Shown: piece by piece, positions 35,523 to 47,700 of the stretch
How positions within the stretch are numbered: position 1 is the stretch's first letter
Layout of the letters: each line of letters opens with the position of its first letter
From: Helopsaltes ochotensis
Lineage: Eukaryota; Chordata; Aves; Passeriformes; Locustellidae
DNA length: 64,000 bases
Reading direction: 5' to 3'
Assembly: GCA_013400155.1 (NCBI GenBank)
Contig: VXBM01000007.1
Location: 3,128,225-3,192,224, forward strand
Position numbers and translations under genes: made by a program
The notes under the pieces: model-generated
Told to the model about the DNA's origin: nothing
The model's input: the letters and a program-made list of their open reading frames with translations, nothing else
The model's database searches: none

Positions 35523-37014
35523 CAATACAAGAATATTTGAATAGGTCATAGTACCTCTGGCTGCATAATGTGGAATTTTGGACATAGCATGCTAAACAGA
35601 CACTGAGTTAAAAATACTTCAGGTCCTTTCCCTGTAATACATATGACAGGGTATTTTACATTTGATTCTTCTACTTTTTTGAAAGAAATTGTAAGAACAT
35701 TCCCTGTGATAAAGGCAATTTATGATAACACATGAATAAAATGTTTCATTTTCTAGTACTTCTCTCCCTTTGGGATTTGCTATTCCTCACCTCACATTTT
35801 CCTTTAAAAGCAGGCAAATATTGGCCAAGGAATACACATAGAAGATCATAAAAAGTTAATTTAGTCACGCATAAAGGAAAACTTATGTTCTCGTGGCCTT
35901 TTAAAAGTTCATTTTTTGGTTTTTTTTTAACTAGAAGGCAGATCAGGAACAACAAGGGTATTAGCAAAGTCTGGGAGTAACTCAGTTTTTGCTTGGTTAG
36001 GCTACAAAATGATTTGGGAGATTTAAGTCATTCTTCCTTCAGTCTTAACAGATGAGAAGTAATTCATAAAATATAATTTTGTTGAATTCATTCATAATTC
36101 ATAATGCAACACAGATCTTTTGCGTATTTATCATGTCTTGGTTCTTTCTGGCACAAACTTGAAAGGTGCAAGTCAGGCTATCCCTGAGGTCAGGGTTTTC
36201 CAGAGAGCACATAACCTGATAGGTGTAACAGCTGTTCTACTGGCTCCTACATGAGCCAGTGGATGTGGAACATCTACTATGTTACCAACCAGTTTGCAAA
36301 GAGGACATGTCACAGGTGTAGGACCCATGGAGGCACATTAATCATTAACTCTAGACAAAGCATTCCACTGCAGGTTTAAGTTTCTCCATCGACCGTGGGA
36401 GATCCATAAAACCATGGATTTTCATCCCTAAAACCATGTTTACCATCCTAAGCATAAACGTCTAGTCCTTCTTGTAACCACATTTAGTGATTTAGATGGC
36501 CATGCAACTATCTGTCCTTTCCAGGCAACGGTCACACATTTTAACAAGCAAAACTCCAATTTAACATGCTCTTCACTGTGAGAACAAAGTAGAAGAAGGG
36601 GTCTCTGGAGAGGCTGCAGAACCAAAGTTCCTCTCTCTGTCAGGGTCATACTCAGGACTTTTAAATCAACGCAAGTTCTCAAGACTACTGTAGTGGTTGA
36701 CATTTAGCCAGTTGTGCTTTATTTCAAGTGTCAACTTATGCTCTGTTAGAGCAGATGGTACCTACTACAGTTGCAAGCAGCAGCTTATTTTTAAAGGCTT
36801 TTAGCAATCAACAGGACCTTTTTTTTCCATGCACACCTAATATCCACTCCCCACACCTTTCACAATTTGTGCAGCAGCCACCTCAAACGAAATGCTGTAT
36901 TTAGTATTTATTTCTATTTTATTCAGACACATTCTAATTTGGGCAATGAGAGGCATAAAAGGCATAATATTGAAAAAACTAGCAGGTAGATTCAAGAAAG
37001 CACTTTTTACTCAC
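35523..37014. other. Non-coding stretch
   Basis: A+T-rich unique-looking DNA. No gene, RNA gene or mobile element is recognised. Confidence 0.55.
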
Positions 37015-37077
37015 CTCAGTTACAGTTTCACAGGTTTTACACACATTGCACATCATCTTTGCTCCCTCTCCACCTTC
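37015..37077 (-). CDS. Candidate exon, cysteine-containing peptide (unidentified, weak)
   Basis: The minus-strand donor GAG|GTGAGT is a consensus match. The acceptor ATGCAAATTTTAG has a weak pyrimidine tract. The 63-nt segment is open in phase 0 for 21 codons and contains AKMMCNVCKTCETVTE, a Cys-x2-Cys-x2-Cys spacing. It starts and ends in phase 0, so it could be a cassette exon. No protein family is recognised. Confidence 0.22.
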
Positions 37078-37904
37078 CTAAAATTTGCATTGTCATGTTT
37101 GCTATACAAATCATACTAATTCATTGTTCTCATCCATGAGTTAAATTCCTCTTCAATTCCAAGCAGCACCATTCATGTAAATCACCACTCCTTACTAGAC
37201 AGGTAAGGCAATGAGTGCCTTGATCTACAATTCTTACATAGTATTCAATTTGTTTGAATTGATTGAGCAATAGTTGATCTCTCTAATGGAATAATTATGC
37301 CATGAAATGAAATGCTTATATACAGTAAATATATATGACTGACTTTATAAAAAATTTAAATGTATGAAGGAGGATGCATTTATTATTTTATTCCACACTT
37401 TTTAACTTTATATATTTGGAGGAGGGTCTTACCAAAATCTTTGATTCTTACCAAATCCACCTGTGAATACCTTCATGCCTAACTTCAGAAACTCTTATTT
37501 CCTTGAATACTACTCCAGTTTACAAGGTATTCATTTCCTACTACTGATACATGCTCAGACCTGGTAGCATCAATCACATCTGAATTTGCACTACAAGCAC
37601 TTGTAGATGCATTAAGAGTACATAAGACTGGAGTAATCGGCTTGTTGTGTTATCAGAGTCCCTTCTCTGTAATGATCTTTGCACTCGCCATTGGATGGCG
37701 AGAAATCAAAGTCCCAGTAACCACAACTGGTGTATGAATGGTCTGCATGCAGCCCCCTCATAGATCTGACAGAGCACAGATAGTCAGTTTAGAGACCCCA
37801 CTCTTTTAAAGCCACTTTCAGTCTCAAGCAGAGAGAAAAAGCAGACACAACTGAAAGTACAGGACAAACATACACAGTATTCCAAACAAAGCTCTTGCAG
37901 TCTC
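37078..37904. other. Non-coding stretch
   Basis: No gene is supported. Two minus-strand TTTG|GTAAGA donor-like sites near 37430 and 37450 lack good acceptors. Confidence 0.5.
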
Positions 37905-38795
37905 CAGGATTTTTTTCAAGACATTTCTCAAGCTTGCTAGGGTTTCTGCCTCCAGCTGTCCTTGACCGGGCATTTAATCCGATTATTTGTCCATCCTCCC
38001 CCAGACCCTCTGCACAGCTTTGTCAAGGTACATTATTCCCTTCTGAAAGAGATGCCTTCCCCTTGCTCTGAATCAGTTTCTACAAGCTTCATTCAATGGC
38101 CCTTAACTCTTGTGCTGAAGTAGGCAATGACAGATCCATCCCTCTCCACCCATTCAGTTTCTTTTAACCTATCATTATCCCCCTTGGCTGGATTTTCCTC
38201 AGACAAGAGTCCCAGCCTACTCAGCCCCTTGCACGCACGCCCCTTTCCCACTTCTGAATCTTCCATCTTAATACATCCTCATCGAGATTAGCGAGTCAGA
38301 CCTACTTGTGGTATCCAAGGTAAAGGTGAGCCATAGATTTATATGGCTGCATAAGGACATTATCTGTTTTGTTCTCTGGTCCTTTCTTCATAATTCCTAA
38401 AATTTGATTTGCTTTTTAGCCTGCTGTCGAGCTCAGGCTGATGTTTTCATGGAACTATCTATCATAGCCCAAGGTCTCACTCCTGAGTGGCAACAGACAG
38501 CTTGGAGCCAATCATTTTATATGTGAAGCTAGGATTGTTTTTCCCCACATGCATCACTTCACATTTATCTACACTGAATTTCATCTGCTATTTTATTGCC
38601 CAGTCACACAGTCTCTTCAGATCCTTGTGTAATTCTTCACAGTCTCCCTCCATCCTCACTACCTTGAATAATTGTGTATCAACAGCAAACTTAGTCACCT
38701 CACTGCTCTCCTCCCTTCTCAAGCCCATTTATATGTTCTCATAAGCAGTGCAGAACCCTTGGAACACCACTGCCAAACACCATCTGCTGCAATTA
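37905..38795 (-). pseudogene. Fossil CR1-superfamily reverse transcriptase, antisense
   Basis: Read on the minus strand, the segment shows the C-terminal half of a CR1/L3-type LINE reverse transcriptase in broken frames: a degraded SGVPQGS block near 38755-38780, then TKFAVDTQLF at about 38670-38695 where active elements have FADD, then DCEELHKDLKRLCDWA, MKFSVDKCEVMHVGKNNP and KANQILGIMKKGPENKTDNV down to about 38340. Further down, weaker matches to the thumb and C-terminal part (RLGLLSEENPAKGD, KLEKCLEKN) reach about 37905. At least four in-frame stops and probable frameshifts are present, and one catalytic aspartate is replaced by valine. It is an old, inactive copy. The plus-strand ORF 38487-38744 is only its shadow. 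Confidence 0.85.
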
Positions 38796-41700
38796 CCAAG
38801 CACTCACTCCCCTGTCTATCTTAAGGAATTGTCTCCTACCTTTTAAGGAATTATCTCTCTGTGCAAGGACTTCTCCTGCCTCTAAGACTTCTTAATTTCC
38901 CTTATTTTAGTGAGGGGGTGTGTTAAAAATCTATCCATTTCAGGTAGAAGATAACTCAAACACCCCTTCCCTTCAGCTTATTGACTCCTTCAAAAAAACA
39001 ACACCAAACTTTTTCCTCCATTAGCATCAAAGGAAAGTACTTTTAAACAGGTTTTTTCTTCCCCAAAGCAGATTAATTTTGAGATGTTAAGGACAATACC
39101 AATCAGATGAAAGAGGAAAGAAAAGAGGCAGAAAACGCAGTTTCCCCTTCAGCTCCAAGACTGAAACTTCTTTCAAGTCTGACCCAGTAGCCTGACTGCT
39201 GTAATCCTCCATTTCTTAAACCACAACAAGCAGTCTGGTGAATGGTGGAACTAATCCCAACTAGTTGGAAATTATTTATTTCTAACCCATTTGGGTGCCT
39301 GATAGGAATCAGAGTCTTGCTGGGTTCACCTCTCCTATATCCAGTGACCCAATGCAAGCCCACCAGAAGTGAATCCAACAAAGTAACCAAGCAGACAAAA
39401 TGCTGTTTATCTGAGCTGCACCATTTCTCACCAGCTGAATTGAATCCAGGAGGACAGAAGCAATGGGGCCATGAGCTTTCTTACTATGACAAACGGGATA
39501 TGCATGGAGATACATAAAATAAATATCTTAGTAACACTAACTGTTATCTAGATATTTCCAATATACACCAGACTCATTCAAAAGGAGTCTATGAAGCATC
39601 AGTTTTTACTTGTGAAACCCTATTTGGCCATAAAAACCCAGCGCTGATAACGTATACAGTGTAAACATTAAGGGCTTTTATTTGTTAAGCTTTGGAACTC
39701 CGGTAGCTTGGCAAGTCTTGTCTCCATGGTGCAATGAGCCAATCTGACTTGGGCACAGCAAAGTGGGGTTCAACCTGGCTAAATGAAGCCATAACCTGTT
39801 ATTAAAGGCACCTGTTTGCAATTATATCCAAATGCAGTGGCTACAACAATTTCTCCACATTCTTTTGGAAATCTTACTTAAATAAACAATGTTTTCCTTG
39901 TTTGTGAAGGAAGATTATTTTGATCCAGCCACAGCACAAACACAACCATAAATTTTCCATCAGAGAGCATTGGCAAGGAGAAATAAGGCAGGATCACACA
40001 GCATAGGCAGTTTTAGATATATAGGGATGGCTCCAATTATGTGGTCCAAACGAGGTATTTTTGAGCACTTACAGTTTTCTGACTTGAGCCATTTCTGCAG
40101 GAATGACGTTAAACAGAGGATGCCTTCTCTTGCCTCTGCACACACATCCCTGCCCCACAGCTGCAGGAGCATCCTCTAACCTGGTTTGGACCTGCCTCTG
40201 CACAGCCACTTTCTGCTGAGAGTCTCAGGGCACTGCACAGCAGCCCAAAAGGAGGTAGCATAGAAACACATGTCATGGGTTTTGAAGTAGTGTGATCTTG
40301 AGAGGTGAAACAGCAGTTTTAGAGAGTGAAAAGTACTTTTTTTTATACTTGATATTTGAGTCATTCAAACTTCATTACTAATTTAAACAGAAAAAAATTG
40401 TTTCAGACACTCCAAGCAGTTTACCCAGTTTTGACACTCAAGCACAGAATAACTTAAGCATGTAAAATAAATTAAGGGCAATTAAGGATCTGAGAGCTAT
40501 ACTCAATGATCATGGAAGAAAGACTCCAATTCTTTATATATAAAAGCAGTTTAGTTCAGTTTGTTGCTGTTTAAGCAGCAAGAGGGGCACATACCTCCCC
40601 CTTTACCACAAGAAAATGCCTCGGTATAAACCCTAAAACAGAGGTTTTAAAAAGTGCCTAAGCTAGGTGCTTAAACTTCTTGTTCTAATACACTCTTTAG
40701 GCTTCCAAAACCAACCCAGACTCACATCTGAGAATCTGGACACTGCTGTTTAAAAGCCTCAGTAAGACCTGAAAGTCTAATTTCAAGCACTCAGATGTGC
40801 AACTTGCAGCCTTATTTACTAAAGAAGGAAAAAAAAGGAAGTGAAATACCTTGAAGACAATGCTGGGGAAAGTATTGAGCTGCTTGCTTGTAAATCTCAC
40901 AGTATGATACTGTTCATGCAGTGAAGGAACACAGTTCTTGCATTCAAACAAGCACTTAAAAACTACAACACTTGCAGGCAACTGGAAAGATGAACTTACT
41001 AACCTGGTATTTACTGGGACCTTTTTTGAAAGAGCAGATTGAATCACAGATAATAACTAAGCCTATTCTTTCATATGTATGAATAATATCAACTGACAAA
41101 TGTTATTCCAAATCTCATAAGGACACTTTTCTGGATTAAGAAAGGGTTTATATTTTCTGAAGGCATAAAAAAACTGTAAATGAAAATTGGACAGGAAAAG
41201 CATGTTCTAAAATTGTGGCATTGAAAAATCAGCCTGTATCTTTTAGAGTGAAAAGTGTAGCTCAAGACCATGTACAACACAGTACCTCTCAGTTTAGTTT
41301 TTGCATCTGCTGTGCAACAAATGGAATTACCATTTTGAAAATAAAATGTATTCATATCATTGAATTGTAAAAATATTCACAGGGCTTACGGATAAGAGAG
41401 TATTATTTGAAATCTAGAGCCTAAAACTTAGAATCATATTTCCAGGGGACAAAAAAAAAAGCTATGCAAGAAGACTATTTATTAGAGAATCATCAACATA
41501 ACAGTACTTAGTAGTGGAATAAAATTAATTTAGAATACTTCTAGAGTGGTAGTTGCCTATAACAACTTCTTTTGAATTGAAATAATATTCACATAAAGAC
41601 ATCTTAGTTCATTACTCACCCTTTCCTTTTTTTTTTTTTTTTTTGGGAAAATGAGCTGAGACATACTTGTGTCCTTTTGGAATTATATCTTCAGGGTTTC

Positions 41701-44700
41701 CGGGGAAAGGAAACTACAGATATATCAACCTAACAGCAGCCCAGCACATTTTTTTACCCTTCCCTAAGCAGCCATATCCTTCTGCTCCAGAAAAAACGCC
41801 AGCAGTGATTACCAACACTTCAGTTTAGCAGACAAAGAAAAGAGGAAATCAAAAGTGAGAAGGAATACCAGATTTTCACCCATACTAATGCCAGAGGAAA
41901 CAAACTGACGTGAACAGTCAGTGTTAACAAGTGAACTGAAGAGTTAACAAATCCTCATATGGACAAATACATTACTGTTACTGACCTATAAGGTGCACAA
42001 CATCGGGTCACCAACTGAAATCAGTGCTCACGTTTTCTAACTTAGCTATTTTGTCTTAAGGCATTTTTGTGTGCAAATAACTGTAAGAAGCAAGCACAAG
42101 GTTGATTGTTTTATTCATCATCACATTATCACCAGCTCTGTCTGCTTGTCTCATTTCTCCCTCATATTGAGGATCAACTGCTACCTCTGCTGCCAAAATG
42201 ACTTTTGGTGGCGTAAACCTGGTGGAATAACATTTGCAGATAGTCCTGCCTGCTCATCATAGACAAGAACATTATCTCTCAAGCTCTGAGTTATCAGGGT
42301 TACCAAAATATTGTGTTTGAGAGGACCATACTTCCACCTTCCAAAGAGTTTGAGTCCTCCCTAGCTGAGCTGTAATTTTTAGGGAGCTATAAGCATGACC
42401 TGTGTTTGATGCACCAGTAAAAACAGTGATTTGCCTCTCGAGGTCTGTCTTGACTCCTTCCCTCCAGGACCATAACAGTTTTCAAACAGCTGACTTGCAC
42501 TGAAGTCTCAAAAGTTAGTCAAACAAGAGTCTCTAGAGTACAAAAGATAATTTTTCTAAGATTTCCTCTGTGGAACTCAGTGCTGCAAGAGCCAAGTGAA
42601 AAGCTCAGCTTAACTCTCTGGCAGTAAAAGAAAAAGCTGTTCTCACTGATTTGACTTTGATGCAGCAAGGTTTCCCAAACAGACACTTCATCCAAACACA
42701 TGCAAACCCAAATAAATGAAACTCTTTCCTGTACAGTCTTGGAAGAAAAGGAGAAGAGAAAACTAAGTAAATCCACATTAGCTTAGTTTTAATAGAGAAG
42801 AAAGCTAAAGCCAGGGAAATGCATATCAAGTTAGGTCAACTTGGTTTAGCAGTGCAGCTATCAACAGTAATATCAGAAAAGAGATGAGCTGATTCCACCA
42901 AGTCAGAACCCTGGTGTCTCGTGAGAAAAGCTCTTCATGGTCAGCGTTGTAGCCATAGAATACAATAGGTGGGTATGAGCAGATGTTACTTAAAACAGCA
43001 CAAACATTTCTGGTCAATAGTCAGGATACCACATATCCAGAGCAGTGAAGTTTGTTCATTTGCCTTAACATCTACTGTGGCAGTCAAATTCTATTGTTGA
43101 TGTAGGCAGCCATCTCATCTGACACCAAATTATCTGCTCCCCAATGAGTCAGGATAAATAAAATAAGAGCTAAAATCAGGAAAAAAATGAATATTTTTTT
43201 TCTTCTGAATCATATTGTTCACATTTTCTAAAGCTTCTGTGTACCAAGAAGGGTGCAGAGACCCCGTGCAGATTACCAAAAAGCAAGAATTATCATTTTT
43301 AGATGCACAAGAGAAAAAAAGGGTATCTTCACTCAGATTTAGTCTTAGGAGGACACAGTATCTGCAAGACCAGTACTCACTGTAGACTGACCCCTCACAA
43401 ACAAAATTGTAGGCAAATGCCTTTGCACAAGGTCTCAAAGCTGTAGTTTTCATATGTGATAGAGCTATTAGAGGAGGATCAACATAAGGTCAAGTAGTGG
43501 AGAGCACTGCAATTTTAAATTAATTTATAAATCCTTCTTTTAAATGGGTACGATGTATTTCAAGAACCTGAATCTTCCCAAACTGAATAAGTACGCATAA
43601 CCTGGATCAAACTCTGCATCTTGAAGCTAGGTTTGGTTTTCCCTAAATCTGACACACTCATACTGTTGGCATCTTGGAAAGTGGAAGGTGTTTTGGCTTT
43701 CTCTGGTCAATACTGAAAAACTGAGAAAACAGCCAACACAAAAACCCACAGAGCACTCCAGAATTTATATACCACTGTCAACAACATTAAGTTTTTAAAC
43801 TTCGTAGTTATCTATAGAAATTTATATTATAGTGATTGTATCACACTGATTTCCCAAGCCCAGGCTGCTCAAAGTCCCCAGTTTTGGGGTTTTTGTGTGT
43901 TATGTTTAAAAAGGTTGTGTATTTAATACCAACAGGCTTATCCTCTTTTCCTGTGCTCCTTGGGGGGATCAGAGGCTGCAAGAGCTGACTAAGAACTAAG
44001 GAACATTCATAAGGGAGCATTTAATCCTCACTAGGGAGACAGACAGTTACTCTGCAAATTAGAGCTAAAGAAAAAGCTCACAGGTTAAGGTCCAGTTTGC
44101 AGAATCCTAATTCATGCTGCATTTGAATTCAATATACTTTTACATTAAAAGAACTTCCTTTTTTTAGAAAACAGAACATGTTCAAAGAGAAGTAGAACTG
44201 TTACAGCAGAACGGACCTTGGCTGTAAGTATTGGTTTTATTCATACTTCATCATGGGACATAAAAGGAAAAAAATAGTTTTTTTGCCAAATATGTATCTG
44301 CAAATTTTTTCCTGGCAGTATTTATTTCCAAAAGAAAAGCAGGGGAAGCTTACTTTTCTGGTAGTTGAAAAATATATTTAACTACTGAACATCCTACCTT
44401 TCCTTTTCAGATTGTTGTTCTGCAATGCTATGTTCCCAAACACCTAGAGTGTCATAGATCTATCTAGAATGAACGCTCTTGGAACTGCATGATTTGTTTC
44501 TCCATCTAGGACATGTTCATCTTCATACATAGCAATTTAAAGCCAAGTTTAGTAGCAGCATAACATTGTCTCCTTCCTATTTAGGTAACTCCTGAACTTC
44601 TACTCAGTACAGCTCCACAAAGACTTAAATTACACAGAAAAAGTCTAACGCTGTTACTACTGTATCTTATTTTTATAGTCTTGTTTGGCTGTGGTAGAAT

Positions 44701-47700
44701 TCTCCACTCAACACACCATTTTTCCCCTCTGTTGATCTTGCTAGGTGATATTTTTTCTACACATTTATATCATTTAATCTCTGCCTTTTTTATGAGGCAA
44801 ATACCTTTGGGAATGAAATCTAAGAGACTTGGATACGTCAAAGATGGCTACAAAAACCTTCTGATGCCAAAGTCTTGAATTGGCCCAGTTATCCTGCTAG
44901 TTGCTATTACGTACTTTCCAGTCTTCTGAATTTTTTGTAGATGAAGTACATGAGGGTGGTTCTCTTTAGGGTGACACGTAGTTATTCACTCAAGGACTCA
45001 TTTGCTCCTGTGGCTCTAAACCAAAGCAGCAACAGCCATCAGCTACGTGAAAGAACAAACAGAATAGCCATAAATACCTGCATCCAGAAAATTCATAAAT
45101 CTGGCCTGAAGTACTTCCAGGCATACACATTGTGTGGCTTTGGGAGGAGGAAGAAAAAAGGGCTACAATGGAAAGCAGACTAAGAGGAACCTACAGAAAC
45201 ACACACCAAAAAAAATTACAGAATGAAGCACTTAGCAGGAGCCGGTGCAAAGAGATAAAATGGTAAGAAAAGCTACGATGCACTAAAATACATGGGCTGA
45301 AAAAAGGCTATTATAAACCTAGGAAAATAATTTTTCAAAGTACAGATGAATAATTTCAGAGGGGAAACCCACATAGACATGAAAAAGCAACAGTTGTTTC
45401 TTTTTAGGGAAAATAGCAGCTCAAGACCAGTTTTGCCTTCTAGATGCTAAAAGGTGTGAGCAGGCAGAAGACACACAAAATTACCAGCTTCTGTTTCGTC
45501 TCTTCCATTTGTAAAAAATCAGTTTAGAAGATTTGGCCTTCCTGGCATATCTAGTCAATATAGGAAAGTTTTAGCTGAGCAAGATGAATTATAATATATG
45601 TGCCAGTTTTAGTCACAGTAATTTATGTGCCAGTGAGTTAAATTAGATAGTATAAACATGCTTCTATTTCTGCAAGAAAATGTCTTGTCCTAGCACAGAC
45701 TAAGACTACAATCTGTATCTGAGCAAGACTTCTCATGTCCTTTTAGTAAAATTAAAATATCATTTCAGAAGGGGAACACTTGCAAAAATGGTTTGGTTTT
45801 GCTCAGCTCTCAGTGTTACCTGTCTCTCACAGTTCCTCCATAACCTGCACTTGCACCTTCTTTAAGTGTTTTTTCTCTCCAAGAAGTTGAAACAGCCATG
45901 CAAGTCGTGCAGACACATGGCAAATTAGTATTTCATTATTGTTTTGTCAATGTTGAAATTTTAAACAATTTCAGTATATGACATAGCCAGTTGCTTCCTG
46001 TAGGCTCCCAGACTAATTGACACTTCCACAGGCTGCACACTATCTTCCCTGTACACCCAGCTGCAGCCAAACCCATCTCCAGTGACAATTTCATCAGCAA
46101 TGCAGGAGCCTGATCAAACACTTAGCTCAGAGCTGCTGCACACACAACTGTAATAAACTGTGCTTTGAACACTTAGGCTTAGCTATAAGCTGGTTCTAAT
46201 TTACGCAGGTATCTTTGGAAGAATTTTCTTTAGCCAGAAGCAATTCTGCAGTGACGCATAGGAAAACAGACCCCATCAAGATGCTGAACTTGGCTGTCAT
46301 TAACAATTTCACACCATCCCTACTTATTTTGAAGCCTGCATTTGTCACTGTGGATGAGCCCAGAACAGATCAGTGACAGTTTTATTATGTAATTTTGTAG
46401 GATTCCTTAAAAATTCTCACTGTGGCCCATTGGTTTATAAGGTAGTGGTTTTTATTTTAAAATAAAGCACTTCAAGCTCTTACTGACTATTATCAGTGCA
46501 TTAGAAGGCAGAATTCATTCCCTGGGCTTTGTTCAGACCTCTGTAACATATACCAGTATACCATACATATGTAAAAAGAAGAAGATAATAATGGTAATAA
46601 AAAGGTGGGACAGCTAACAATAAACTGAGGCAATGTTCCCTGCCGGAAGGTTTACAAGACTTCTCCAGTTCAAGGTACTACATAGACTACTTCTAGCCAC
46701 ATACTTTGAGTTCCCATGGATGAGCAATAGGAAGTACTGGATAACACGTAGTTTAACTGTAACATTTTCTTGGCTCCTTAATTTTGTATTTTCACTCAAA
46801 TTGAGAAAAAAAAGTATATGCTGGGAGAAATTAAGCATAAAGAAAAACACAAGAAATTCAGACCACCTTTTCCAGCACACTATAATCTTCCCCTTTTGAT
46901 CATATTGCTTCTGTAAATATCACTAATGCTTCCAGCTTAAAATAATGGCTTTGCCAATGATTTATGCTGTTTGTCCTTCCTGTGTTTTTACTGTGGTGCT
47001 CCAATTTCATCTCACTTACATGGGATGTGTAAGAATTGTAACAAGTTCTTGGCTTTTGAAGAACAGCTGTGGTAATATTGTCATTTTAGTTTGCTGAACT
47101 TCACACATAGCATCTTTCTACTCAATTCATTTACTATTGCACAGAAGCTACTTGAATTCTTTTCATTCCTTTCCGTGGATTTAAGGCAGTTACAGATTTT
47201 GTACGATCTTCCTCAGAGCTGTTGTTTCCCAAACTGATGGTGTTAAAATGCTCAGAGAACTTCCCAGGTTGGTCTATCAAAATATCCAAAAATGGCCATG
47301 TTTGACACTTGGTGCTGTATTCCTTCAAAGCCTGCGTGCTGCATTTTCCTTCTTCCAATCACCTCTGCCACACCCATTTAATCCAGTATGCTTTCAAGAG
47401 ACTGACACCTGTAATGATGTCAGCTTATTCAAGGTTTCCTGTGAGGACTCCATCCATTCTTTCAGCAGACTCCCAAAAGCGAGCAATCCCAGCACAGGAG
47501 TTGCCAGTGCTGCCTATCCAAAACACATCCACTTGCATGCTCTCAATCTCACCACCACTAGCAGAGGATTATTGGGGTCCCTTGGCTTTTACTGAAGGAT
47601 TAACCCACGCTGCTGAAGGATTCCACAATCAAGAGGAGCAGTCCTCAAGCATCATGCACAAGTCCACTGCTGGACTGGGTTAGGCCTCAGCAGCCTGGTG

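Noticed and set aside
38487..38744. 85-codon plus-strand ORF
   Set aside because: It is the antisense shadow of the CR1-type reverse transcriptase fossil.
47248..47683. Two overlapping plus-strand ORFs of 115 and 124 codons
   Set aside because: Different frames of the same moderately G+C-rich DNA, no domain, no splice or promoter support.
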